Counted from the first letter of the stretch, positions 26,409 to 33,832 are shown. The stretch is 64,000 nucleotides of DNA from Duganella levis (GCF_009857605.1 NZ_WWCT01000017.1:1-64000); one strand, 5' to 3'. Numbers and translations: made by a program. The notes: a model not told the origin generated them from the sequence alone.

Positions 26409-26564
26409 ATGAAAAGAAAAATCGAAATTTCCCTGCTTGCGTGGTTTGTTTTTTTTGGTGTGGTGAGTGGAAGTTTTGCTGCTCGTCATACGCCCGAGCC
26501 TGGGTGGTGGCATTTGGTTTCGGGGCTGATTACAAGCACCGCCATCGGTGCTGTCATCGCGTAG
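26409..26564 (+). CDS. Small hydrophobic protein, 51 residues
   Basis: A short open frame starting MKRKIEISLLAWFVFFGVVS with a basic N-terminus and a hydrophobic helix (residues 7-25), then a short charged/aromatic stretch (PEPGWWH) and a second hydrophobic segment to the TAG. It could be a two-helix membrane protein or a signal-peptide-bearing peptide. It ends 4 bases before the next gene, suggesting coupling. First gene of the AT-rich island; no family recognised. Confidence 0.5.
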   Translation: MKRKIEISLLAWFVFFGVVSGSFAARHTPEPGWWHLVSGLITSTAIGAVIA

Positions 26565-26568
26565 GACA

Positions 26569-26964
26569 ATGGAGCGCCGCCCGCAAGATTTCATGCTTCG
26601 ACTTCGGGATGCGCTCGTTGCTTCCTGGGATAGGCAAACCGCTTACCTGGGCGTGGAAGAAATAGGAAATCCGGCCCTCGGCCAATGCTATCCAACGTCG
26701 CGAATCGTGCAGCATTACTATCCCGAGACAGAAATCATCAAGGGAAAGGTGTGGACTGGAAAATCGCTAGAGGTCCATTTCTGGAATGGGCTTCGCATTG
26801 GCGACGACTGGTATCACATTGATCTAAGCTGGCAGCAGTTTCCGGCTGGTTCCATCGTTCAAGAATTCGCAGTCATCGGGCGTCAAGAATTGAATGATAG
26901 TGAAGCGACGAGGCTGCGCTGCGCATTGCTGTTAAAGCGGGTTGATGACTACCTGCAAGCTTAG
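26569..26964 (+). CDS. YunG-like small protein with Cys-His-Asp residues
   Basis: 131 residues from the ATG at 26569 (TAGGA site upstream). The pattern NPALGQCYPTSRIVQHYY, VHFWNGL and WYHIDLSWQQF resembles the YunG family known from Bacillus. Cys40, His70 and Asp85 could form a papain/transglutaminase-like triad; this is inference. AT-rich and probably horizontally acquired. It follows the 51-residue membrane protein by 4 bases. Confidence 0.65.
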   Translation: MERRPQDFMLRLRDALVASWDRQTAYLGVEEIGNPALGQCYPTSRIVQHYYPETEIIKGKVWTGKSLEVHFWNGLRIGDDWYHIDLSWQQFPAGSIVQEFAVIGRQELNDSEATRLRCALLLKRVDDYLQA

Positions 26965-26986
26965 GCCTCAATCGGCAAGGTACAGG

Positions 26987-27292
26987 ATGAAAAATCTCAT
27001 TTTACTTTTATCGCTGGTAATTTCTGGTTGTGCGACCAAAGGCAACGTGTCTGATATCTCTATTTCCGAGTCAGGGGCTCACTTCCAAGGTAATACTTAT
27101 ACTTCTAAAGCAGACCTCGCAGCGGCCCTGGTATCGAGGAGGGGCGCAACTATTCATTTGGTGTTAGAGAAAGATGTTACATATAAGCAGGTTGAAATGA
27201 CCATGGGCGCTATCCAAGATGCAGGTGCTGTTCTTGATGTTGGGTTGGTCGGCAGTTGCAAAGGACCATTGTTGAAGCAGGAAAGCTGCTAA
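26987..27292 (+). CDS. Small lipoprotein
   Basis: 101 residues with a type II signal peptide: MKNLILLLSLVISGC, with the lipobox cysteine at 15. The mature part (TYTSKADLAAALVSRRGATI, HLVLEKDVTYKQVEMTMGAI) looks like a small alpha/beta domain similar to the periplasmic ExbD-type fold, a tentative comparison. AT-rich; the palindromic repeat follows 5 bases after its stop. Confidence 0.7.
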   Translation: MKNLILLLSLVISGCATKGNVSDISISESGAHFQGNTYTSKADLAAALVSRRGATIHLVLEKDVTYKQVEMTMGAIQDAGAVLDVGLVGSCKGPLLKQESC

Positions 27293-27297
27293 GCAAG

Positions 27298-27321
27298 GAC
27301 CGAAATCGGCCAATGGCGGTC
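27298..27321. repeat. Island intergenic palindrome, copy 1
   Basis: A 24-base imperfect palindrome beginning GACCGAAATCGGCCAAT and closing with CGGTC, the complement of its first five bases. The 17-base core recurs exactly at 28811. It lies directly between two small genes. Confidence 0.6.
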
Positions 27322-27325
27322 GGTA

Positions 27326-27604
27326 ATGATGCACTTTATCAGAACAAAACTTACGAGATTTTTTGTGGATAAATTAAATCGATACGAGGCTGGGCTGTCA
27401 CGTAGCGCTCTCTGCCGTACCATACTTGGCGTGATTGCAGGCTGCATTATTGGCGCTTTTTTTGCAGGCCCGGTTGTGGGCTATTTCCGAAAATTTACCC
27501 CATGGCTAGGGACAACGGTGATTGTCGGAATAGTGGGATTAGTGATGGTAGCAATGCTCTTATTGCCCCTTATACTCAAACCACGCGCTAACAAAGACAA
27601 ATGA
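27326..27604 (+). CDS. Two-helix membrane protein
   Basis: 92 residues. A basic amphipathic N-terminus (FIRTKLTRFFVDKLNR) precedes two membrane helices (TILGVIAGCIIGAFFAGPVVG; TTVIVGIVGLVMVAMLLLPLIL) and a basic tail. No family recognised. It may start at the second ATG (27329). Part of the AT-rich island. Confidence 0.6.
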   Translation: MMHFIRTKLTRFFVDKLNRYEAGLSRSALCRTILGVIAGCIIGAFFAGPVVGYFRKFTPWLGTTVIVGIVGLVMVAMLLLPLILKPRANKDK

Positions 27605-27756
27605 GTTCAATCGTTCGATGGGGACGGGCCAATAGCGCTACAACCAAACGTGGGACTCTGTGAGTTTTGTGGGTTGCCCCAATGTTATTCTGATTGCAGT
27701 TGACTGCAACCGGCCAGCGGCGGACATTCATGGCTGCCAAGCTGGAGTAAAAAAAT

Positions 27757-28083
27757 ATGATGAAAATTGATAATCCCACCGTCATTGCGACACATGATTT
27801 CATCTGGTATAAAAGTGATGGTACTACAGTTCCAATGCAAATTATGATTGGTGCGCCATACAGGCAAGGTATGGACTGGGCATGTCCTTGCGCAATATTT
27901 GGCTTTGAGGGACGTTATGCTGACATAATGGGAATTAGCTCAATTCAAGCGCTGTCGTTGGCAATCAGTTTAGTCAAAAATCGACTTAGATGGATGATTG
28001 AAACGGGTGAAGTGTTAGACCTTTCACAAGATGGAAAGCACATCGGTCCAGAATTTATTGAATCGCTTTTTGGAGGCCGCTGA
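27757..28083 (+). CDS. Small protein resembling DUF6968
   Basis: 108 residues. The pattern VPMQIMIGAPYR, DWACPCAIFGFEG and the helix GISSIQALSLAISLVKNRL matches, by memory, the DUF6968 family often found as orphan genes near polymorphic-toxin or defence loci. Function unknown. A diverged copy of the island repeat starts right after the stop (28084). Confidence 0.6.
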   Translation: MMKIDNPTVIATHDFIWYKSDGTTVPMQIMIGAPYRQGMDWACPCAIFGFEGRYADIMGISSIQALSLAISLVKNRLRWMIETGEVLDLSQDGKHIGPEFIESLFGGR

Positions 28084-28144
28084 CGGCCAAAACCAGACAT
28101 TCAAAAATTAAAAGTATTACGTATCCATATCGAACCATACCGAA

Positions 28145-28777
28145 ATGAAAAATACAATAGATTACTCAGATGACTATTCTGTCTCATATCGTGCTCAGCT
28201 AACTGCCGCAATATCGGAGTCAAAAAAATTAGGTTTTAATCGACCCCTTTTCATTTCTGAAAGGCTCGCTGTTGCAGATGAAACGCTAGCGGCAACCGCA
28301 AAATTTCTAAACCAATTCTCAGGTTTTTTAGATACCGTCGTACCTGGTTACTGGGGAAATTCCTGTCAAACGCTTTCTACGAACATCTTCGCTCAGCTTA
28401 ATGGAAGAGGTATCGCTGCTGATATAGTGCTAGGAAATGTAATAATTAATGGTACGGATGAGTTCGACACTACTCTGAAAATCTTGCAGAACGAGTATTT
28501 CGCTGAAGACGATTTAATTGGGCACCAGCAGGTTCATGCTTGGGTTACTTTAGGCGATGATACGATTGTGGATGCTGCACTGCCACCTCGATTGGCAAAG
28601 CATTACAACGCCCCAGGCCATTTTAACGATATGATTTTTATTAATAGAGCAGCCACGCTTTCTTCCCGCTTCAAGGTTCGCTATCAACCAATTCTCGTTG
28701 GAACAGAGTTCTTTGCAAAAACAAATCCGCCAGACCCGATGGATTTACTGAAATCGATTCAGTCATTGCGGTATTAA
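28145..28777 (+). CDS. Transglutaminase-like (papain-fold) protein
   Basis: 210 residues. WGNSCQTLSTNIFAQLNGRGIA contains a candidate nucleophile Cys74; HAWVTLGDDTIVDAAL supplies His131 and Asp143, in the order and spacing of transglutaminase-like cysteine enzymes. There is no signal peptide, so it should act in the cytoplasm or be delivered by another route. Context (AT-rich orphan genes) suggests an accessory role such as conflict or protein modification, which is inference. The island repeat lies 34 bases after the stop. Confidence 0.65.
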   Translation: MKNTIDYSDDYSVSYRAQLTAAISESKKLGFNRPLFISERLAVADETLAATAKFLNQFSGFLDTVVPGYWGNSCQTLSTNIFAQLNGRGIAADIVLGNVIINGTDEFDTTLKILQNEYFAEDDLIGHQQVHAWVTLGDDTIVDAALPPRLAKHYNAPGHFNDMIFINRAATLSSRFKVRYQPILVGTEFFAKTNPPDPMDLLKSIQSLRY

Positions 28778-28810
28778 CAACTATAATGATCAAATGGGCA
28801 TGACGTATTA

Positions 28811-28834
28811 GACCGAAATCGGCCAATATCGGAC
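28811..28834. repeat. Island intergenic palindrome, copy 2
   Basis: It shares the exact 17-base core GACCGAAATCGGCCAAT with the copy at 27298 and ends TATCGGAC, again roughly self-complementary (CCGA/TCGG). It lies after the transglutaminase-like gene. Confidence 0.6.
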
Positions 28835-28940
28835 CTTCGCAACTCATTAAGATAAGATTTTTCATGTTTGGGTATCTTTGTAATTATGTTGTTCTATTTG
28901 CGGTTTGAGCTAGCTGTCCCACAAACTTTCGATTGATTAT

Positions 28941-29381
28941 ATGTCGCTTGAATTGATACTCGTTTTTGCACTAACAGCCCCGCCCTCGACAGACAGCTTG
29001 CAGGCCGCGTTAGTTCGCCACAGTATTCCAATTCAACTCTCACAAGTTCATGAACTACAAAAACACAAAGGATTCTTGCCGCTCGATTATGAGGCAAAGA
29101 AGACCGGCTTTTACGTTACTCAGCTAACGTACAACGAGCTGCTATCGGACTATCCAGAAGCCAAGCTTGCAACAGATGCTGGTAAGGCCGTGATTTCTTT
29201 AGAATTCGGTGGACATTTTTTGGAATGCGCTTCCGTATTTTAAATTGCCTCGGTACTGGTATCAGAGTTTGGCGCAAATGCGTTCGATACCGAGTCTCTC
29301 AGCTACCTCTCTCTTGAGGACATCAGTAGTAATGCATCAGCCTGCTACGAAGAGTCTAAAAAAACGGAAAATACAAAGTAA
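28941..29381 (+). pseudogene. Small orphan gene interrupted by an in-frame stop
   Basis: The reading frame from ATG 28941 runs 100 codons, meets TAA at 29241-29243, and continues in the same frame for 45 protein-like codons (IASVLVSEFGANAFDTESLS...) to TAA at 29379. The join GGHFLECASVF/stop/IASVLVSEFG reads as one helix, so a single substitution from a sense codon explains the stop. Without it the product would be about 146 residues; no family recognised. A sequencing error cannot be excluded. Confidence 0.6.
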
Positions 29382-29676
29382 TGCGTTGTGCTGCATTTCA
29401 GTACCCGTCAACAAATGACCTGCTGCCGAGACTTCGGCCTCGAGGGTCCGAGATGGGGCGTAAGCGGCCGGTCGTGAGCATGGGGTAAAGAATATTTCCT
29501 CGAAGTTGGCCACCTGTGGCACTTTTTCGTGTTGCTGTCGTGGCGGAATAGGGGGCTTCGATCATACTGAGGGCTCGGCGGATGAGCCAATTCAGCAATG
29601 TCATGTGCCGGTAATCCTGGCAAAGTATTGTGCTCTCTTTTCGCTGTCGCCTCTCGGCCGAGGTAAGGTCCTCACT
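29382..29676 (+). other. 295-base gap: island boundary and mgtC leader
   Basis: No convincing gene. GC content rises visibly here, marking the right edge of the AT-rich island. A short hairpin (GCCGA-GACT-TCGGC) lies near 29426, and the long leader before an MgtC-type gene could be regulatory. No known riboswitch was recognised. Confidence 0.4.
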
Positions 29677-30393
29677 ATGCAGATGCTCGCCAATATCAAT
29701 ATGGACTCGTTGCTGGATACGCTGGTGTCGCTTGGCGCGGCGTTTGTGCTGGGCGGCGTGATCGGGTTGGAGCGGCAGTATCGGCAGCGCACTGCCGGAC
29801 TGCGGACCAATGTGCTGGTGGCGGTCGGCGCGGCGATGTTTGTCGATATGGCCAATCGCTTGCAGGGGCATGAGGGGGCGGTGCATGTGATTGCGTACGT
29901 GGTGTCGGGCATCGGTTTTCTCGGCGCCGGCGCGATCATGCGCGAGGACGGCAACGTGCGTGGGCTGAATACTGCGGCGACGCTGTGGGGTTCGGCCTGC
30001 GTCGGTGCTGCCGCAGGCGCCGATCTGATCCTCGAAGCGGTGCTGGCCGCGCTGTTTGTGCTGGCCGCCAATACGCTGCTGCGGCCCATCGTCAATCAGA
30101 TCAACCGCAAGCCGATCGATGTCGAATCGGTGGAGGTGACCAACATCGTCTACGTCATCGCGGAACGGCCGCATCAGAAAACGGTGATGGCGCAGCTGGA
30201 GGAGGCGCTGGAGCGCGGCAACTATCCAACCCGCGCGCTCAATCTGCATCCCTTCGGCAACGACGAGGTGGAGATCGAGGCGACGCTGGCCAGCACGTCT
30301 GTGGATGGCGACGACCTGGATCTGCTGGTAGCGCAGTTGCAAGGACTGGCCTTCGTGCGACAAGCTTTTTGGAGCCCTAGTACAGCGGATTAA
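29677..30393 (+). CDS. MgtC/SapB family membrane protein
   Basis: 238 residues from the ATG at 29677; the frame extends upstream without protein-like features. The N-terminal membrane domain has the family signature GGVIGLERQYRQRTAGLRTN and VVSGIGFLGAGAIMREDGNVRGL. The C-terminal cytoplasmic part (IVYVIAERPHQKTVMAQLEEAL) is ACT-like. Members affect magnesium homeostasis, acid or membrane-potential stress and virulence in other bacteria; the role here is unknown. Confidence 0.9.
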   Translation: MQMLANINMDSLLDTLVSLGAAFVLGGVIGLERQYRQRTAGLRTNVLVAVGAAMFVDMANRLQGHEGAVHVIAYVVSGIGFLGAGAIMREDGNVRGLNTAATLWGSACVGAAAGADLILEAVLAALFVLAANTLLRPIVNQINRKPIDVESVEVTNIVYVIAERPHQKTVMAQLEEALERGNYPTRALNLHPFGNDEVEIEATLASTSVDGDDLDLLVAQLQGLAFVRQAFWSPSTAD

Positions 30394-30406
30394 TGCATGA
30401 ATTAAG

Positions 30407-30832
30407 TCATGCCAGCGGCGCCCTGATGTTGATGGCTACGCCGCCATTTAATTCGTAAGGCACATGCACTCCCGGACTTTCACTGCCGAAGTCTTTGGTA
30501 TTGCGGGTAATGATGACTCGCGCCTGAGATTCTGCTGTGGCGCGGATAATGCAATCGGGCAGTTTGATTTTTTGTTGGGTTGCGAGGCTGGCGCCGCGTA
30601 GCGTGGCAGCACGATCCATGATGTTGTCGTCAGGATGAATAACGCGAATGCCAGCGCCCGCAAGCAGCGCATTAAAAGCTGCACGTTGCATCCGATCCAT
30701 TTTGCACGCCACTTCAATCCAGGTAATCGAGCTGATGATTGCGTCATCGTAACTGGATAATTCCGCCGCCGCTTCCGGAATTCCTTCAAAGTTGTCGATC
30801 AGAATATTTGTGTCGAACAGGAATATTGCCAT
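30407..30832 (-). CDS. VapC-type PIN-domain toxin (RNase)
   Basis: 141 residues. PIN-domain acidic residues are Asp7 (FLFDTNILID), Glu40 (ITWIEV), Asp93 (KLPDCIIRATA) and Asp114 (TRNTKDF), the set that binds metal for RNA cleavage in VapC toxins. Its start overlaps the end of the upstream gene by 34 bases, typical of a toxin-antitoxin pair. Confidence 0.9.
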   Translation of the reverse strand: MAIFLFDTNILIDNFEGIPEAAAELSSYDDAIISSITWIEVACKMDRMQRAAFNALLAGAGIRVIHPDDNIMDRAATLRGASLATQQKIKLPDCIIRATAESQARVIITRNTKDFGSESPGVHVPYELNGGVAINIRAPLA

Positions 30833-31071
30833 TCGTCGCGTACCTCGCGCTGGTACTCGACTCCCTCATGCGGCTTGGTTGGGTCGTCTTTCCAGATGCC
30901 GTGCATGCTCATGATCGCTGCATGACGCCGCTGGCGTTTGGTAAGGAGGTTGGCTTGCTCGTTTAACTTCGTCGACGGAGCTGCTGATTGACGCCCCAGA
31001 TCGCGCATGGCTTCAATTATCGTGCTGCTGATTTGCGCAAGCTTGAAAGGCATCCGCTGTTTGGGGGCCAT
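30799..31071 (-). CDS. Putative antitoxin partner of the PIN-domain toxin
   Basis: 90 residues, lying immediately upstream of and overlapping the toxin gene. The N-terminus (LAQISSTIIEAMRDLGRQS) is helical and could dimerise or bind DNA; the C-terminal half (IWKDDPTKPHEGVEYQREV) is charged and could wrap the toxin. No clear VapB/AbrB fold recognised, so the call is by context. A GAGGTAAG site lies near its ATG. Confidence 0.75.
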   Translation of the reverse strand: MAPKQRMPFKLAQISSTIIEAMRDLGRQSAAPSTKLNEQANLLTKRQRRHAAIMSMHGIWKDDPTKPHEGVEYQREVRDEWQYSCSTQIF

Positions 31072-31122
31072 GGCTTACCTCGACGTCAGTTTTGGTTAAA
31101 GCTAGTGTATAACATTTAAATA

Positions 31123-31139
31123 GCAGCGGTTCCCGCTGC
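31123..31139. promoter_or_regulatory. Palindrome near the toxin-antitoxin promoter
   Basis: GCAGCGG-TTC-CCGCTGC, a 7-bp perfect dyad 52 bases upstream of the antitoxin start. On the minus strand a TTATACAC -10-like sequence lies about ten bases downstream of it, so the dyad would overlap the -35 region. An autorepression operator is a plausible inference. Confidence 0.4.
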
Positions 31140-31204
31140 GGTCGTAGCAACGTTGCGGCACTGCCAATCTTGCTGTGTTTTTTCAGCAAAAACGGGGTTG
31201 GCTA

Positions 31205-31233
31205 TTGCGTTCGTGGTGGGGTGCTGCTATGAT
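31205..31233 (+). promoter_or_regulatory. Sigma-70 promoter of the right tRNA-Glu pair
   Basis: TTGCGT at 31205-31210 and TATGAT at 31228-31233 with a 17-base spacer; the tRNA starts 16 bases after the -10, with a GC-rich discriminator between. Confidence 0.8.
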
Positions 31234-31248
31234 TCGCGCCTTGGAAAT

Positions 31249-31324
31249 GTCCCCATCGTCTAGAGGCCTAGGACATCACCCTTTCACGGTGAGTACGGGG
31301 GTTCGAATCCCCCTGGGGACGCCA
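31249..31324 (+). tRNA. tRNA-Glu(TTC), copy 4
   Basis: Identical in sequence to the three copies near gltX; anticodon TTC, encoded CCA. Right border of the tRNA-bounded region. Confidence 0.97.
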
Positions 31325-31361
31325 ACGCGACATTTCCAAGCGGCCAGTACGGACAGTTTCT

Positions 31362-31437
31362 GTCCCCATCGTCTAGAGGCCTAGGACATCACCCTTTCAC
31401 GGTGAGTACGGGGGTTCGAATCCCCCTGGGGACGCCA
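31362..31437 (+). tRNA. tRNA-Glu(TTC), copy 5
   Basis: A further identical copy 37 bases after copy 4, presumably on the same transcript; followed by a terminator. Confidence 0.97.
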
Positions 31438-31443
31438 AATCAT

Positions 31444-31472
31444 GCAAAAAGCCGCCTTGTGCGGCTTTTTGC
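31444..31472. terminator. Bidirectional terminator
   Basis: GCAAAAAGCCGC, a CTTGT loop, then its exact complement GCGGCTTTTTGC (12-bp stem). The T-run arm on each strand allows it to stop the tRNA-Glu transcript from the left and the protease operon from the right (its stop is 11 bases away). Confidence 0.9.
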
Positions 31473-31482
31473 ATTTCCGGGC

Positions 31483-33519
31483 TCACCACATGATCGGGTT
31501 GTACGGTTTCGGGATCGGGAACTGGCCCACGTGCAGCTGCGGCCACTGCATGCCGAAGTTGCCCATGTGTGCACGCGCCATATCGAACGCGAACGGATCG
31601 TACACCGGCGCCTGCGCCATCAACGGCGTCGCCATCAACGGCGCGATCATCGGTGCGACAAGCGGCGTGACCATCGGCCCCATCATCTGCTGCGGCTGCA
31701 TCGCCGTCCGCGCGGCCTGCGTTTGCAAGCCCACCGCCAACAACACATCCGGTAAGCCGAAACCGGTACGGCTCTGGTCGCCCAGGCTGACGCGGTGCGC
31801 GCTGGCGCGGATGATCTGGAACAGCCGCTCGACCCGCTCCGGTCCGCGCGCCTGGTACTGCGCGGTCTGGAAGTCCGGATGATGCGCCACCGTCAGCGCC
31901 GCCAGTCCGGTCACGTGCGGCGTGGCCATCGAGGTGCCGTCCCAGGCGGCGAAGTTATTCGGCGGCACGCACGAGGTGATCGCCACGCCCGGCGCGCACA
32001 CGCCCACCTGCGGCCCGAAGCAGCTGAACTTGGCCGTGAAGTAGCCGTTGGCGTCGACATTGGTGTCCAGCGTTTGCGCGTGGTAGCTGTCGGCCGGGAA
32101 TTCGTCCAGCTTGCCGATAGCCGACACTGCCAGCACGTTGGGCGACGAAGCAGGGTACTGCACTGGTCCGCCCGAGTTGCCAGCCGCGACGATGCACGCC
32201 ACGCCGGCGCGCTTGGCGCGGATGATCTGCTGCTCCAGCGTCTCTGATACTTCGGCGCCGCCCAGCGACAGGTTGACCACGTCGATCTGCTTGTCGATGC
32301 AGTATTCCAGCGCGTCGATCAACTGGCTGACCTGGCCGCCGGGGAACAACTTGCAGGCGTGTACCTCCGCATCCGGCGCGAAGCCGCGAATACCGGACGC
32401 GATGTCGGCCGCCGCGATCACGCCGGCACAGTGGGTGCCGTGGCCCAGTGTGTCCTGGTCCCAGCTATCGGGATTGGTCTGCTTGTTGAGCACGTCGAAG
32501 CCGGCGTGGATGCCATGCAGGTTGTCGTGCGAGGTGGCGGCGCCGGAATCGATGATGGCGATTTTCACGCCCTGGCCGCGATAGTTTCCGGGCAGCTGGT
32601 CGAGCCGCATGGCCTTCTGGCCCCAGCCGTAGCAGCGCTGGCGCGGAAAGCCGGCCAGCGCCGGCCAGTCGGACAGCGCGCGCAGCGCCACCACGTTAGG
32701 CTCGTCGCTGCTGATGTCGGGATCGCTCTGGTAAAAGCTCCAGTAGTCGGCTTTGGGCTTGACGTACAGGCCGCGCACGGTGTCGGGCGTTTCACCAAAC
32801 AGCGACAAGGTCACGCGGCCATTGGCGTCGGTCACGCCGCTGGCGGGCAGCATGCTGCCGAATAGTGACACCTCGGCATTGGCCTGCGGCGTGCCGTCCT
32901 TGCCGACCACGCTGATGACGGCGTTGAGCACCGGTCCCCCGCCATTGGTTGGCGTCACGCCGGTGACCATGGCGGGCAGGCGCAGCGACGGGTCCATCAG
33001 CGCCAGATGCTGGTCGCGTTCAACCAGCAGGCGGCCCTGGCCTTGTTGGTGCAGCGCGGCGGCTTTCTGCTCCGTCATGCGCGCCACCAGCACGCCTTGC
33101 GACGCGCCGCTGCCGTCGGACAGCGCACTCAGCACCGAGCGCGGACCGACCTTGTCGACTACCTCGATATCGTTGCTGTTGCGCAGCGCCTGTTCCAGCG
33201 CATCGAATTGCAGGGGCTGGAAGCCCAGTGTCTGCAAGGCTTCCGTCTGATGGCGCGGGGCGATGACGAATTGTTTTTTGCGTGCGCCGATGGCGTGGCC
33301 GGTGCTGCCGGCGTGGCCGTTGCTTTGCGGCGCGGACTCGCCATCGGCGCCGCTGGCCATGGTGTCGGTGGCGCGCGTGTCACCGCTGCTGGCACTGCTT
33401 GAGCCGGAGCGGCGGCCGCCAGGACTGCTGCTTTCCGCCGGCGAGGCAGTATCGCCGTCAATCGCGGAAGGTGGAAGGTCTGGCGGCGTAGTGCTGCCGC
33501 CATTGGGATTTTTAGGCAT
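31483..33519 (-). CDS. S8 subtilisin-like serine protease with prodomain and Met/Pro-rich tail
   Basis: 678 residues from the ATG at 33519 (AAAGGA site). Residues 1-78 are Ser/Gly/Pro-rich with no signal peptide. 80-178 resemble a subtilase prodomain and match the whole upstream small protein. 197-260 look like an Ig/carboxypeptidase-regulatory domain (DANGRVTLSLF). The catalytic domain holds Asp324 (AIIDSG), His360 (GHGTHCAG), Asn448 (AAGNSGG) and Ser530 (GTSMATPH). Residues 605-678 are Met/Pro-rich. Downstream of the repeat protein and prodomain-like genes on the same strand, so it is probably their processing enzyme. Confidence 0.93.
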   Translation of the reverse strand: MPKNPNGGSTTPPDLPPSAIDGDTASPAESSSPGGRRSGSSSASSGDTRATDTMASGADGESAPQSNGHAGSTGHAIGARKKQFVIAPRHQTEALQTLGFQPLQFDALEQALRNSNDIEVVDKVGPRSVLSALSDGSGASQGVLVARMTEQKAAALHQQGQGRLLVERDQHLALMDPSLRLPAMVTGVTPTNGGGPVLNAVISVVGKDGTPQANAEVSLFGSMLPASGVTDANGRVTLSLFGETPDTVRGLYVKPKADYWSFYQSDPDISSDEPNVVALRALSDWPALAGFPRQRCYGWGQKAMRLDQLPGNYRGQGVKIAIIDSGAATSHDNLHGIHAGFDVLNKQTNPDSWDQDTLGHGTHCAGVIAAADIASGIRGFAPDAEVHACKLFPGGQVSQLIDALEYCIDKQIDVVNLSLGGAEVSETLEQQIIRAKRAGVACIVAAGNSGGPVQYPASSPNVLAVSAIGKLDEFPADSYHAQTLDTNVDANGYFTAKFSCFGPQVGVCAPGVAITSCVPPNNFAAWDGTSMATPHVTGLAALTVAHHPDFQTAQYQARGPERVERLFQIIRASAHRVSLGDQSRTGFGLPDVLLAVGLQTQAARTAMQPQQMMGPMVTPLVAPMIAPLMATPLMAQAPVYDPFAFDMARAHMGNFGMQWPQLHVGQFPIPKPYNPIMW

Positions 33520-33529
33520 GATGTTCCTT

Positions 33530-33832
33530 TCAAAAGGGATCGGCCGCACCGCTGTCGAACATGGAGAGCGGGCGGTCCGGTTCTATGGTCAATTGGTGCG
33601 AGGGGGTGCCGGTAAGGCGGAAATGCTGGTCCAGCAGGCGCGCCTTGTCCGGGCTGATTTCCACGACCGCCGTGTGCGGCCGGTCGCGCGGGCCGATGAC
33701 GTCGACCACGGCGATCTCGGGATCGGTGGCGGCCACCGTCAGGAAGTCGTTGAGCGGCGCGCCGAGCGCGGCATGGACGAGGAAGCGGGCCTTGTCCGGC
33801 ATGGCTTGCGTGGCGCTTGAGGTTTCAGGCAT
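33530..33832 (-). CDS. Free-standing prodomain/inhibitor-like protein
   Basis: 100 residues, AAGGAG site upstream, ending 10 bases before the protease start. It parallels residues 80-178 of the protease: DPEIAVVDVIGPR versus NDIEVVDKVGPR, EISPDKARLLDQ versus RMTEQKAAALHQ, and LTIEPDRPLSMFD versus LLVERDQHLALMD. A subtilase prodomain acts as chaperone and inhibitor, so this could be a trans-acting inhibitor or chaperone. The comparison was made by eye; the fold (I9/propeptide-like) is inference. Confidence 0.7.
   Translation of the reverse strand: MPETSSATQAMPDKARFLVHAALGAPLNDFLTVAATDPEIAVVDVIGPRDRPHTAVVEISPDKARLLDQHFRLTGTPSHQLTIEPDRPLSMFDSGAADPF

Noticed and set aside
26409..29381. Integron cassette array
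   Set aside because: No integrase and no attC-type core sites (GTTRRRY/RYYYAAC) could be matched to the repeats; kept only as a cassette-like observation.
29209..29418. Alternative frame overlapping the broken gene
   Set aside because: The same-frame continuation after the stop is more protein-like; no start signal here.
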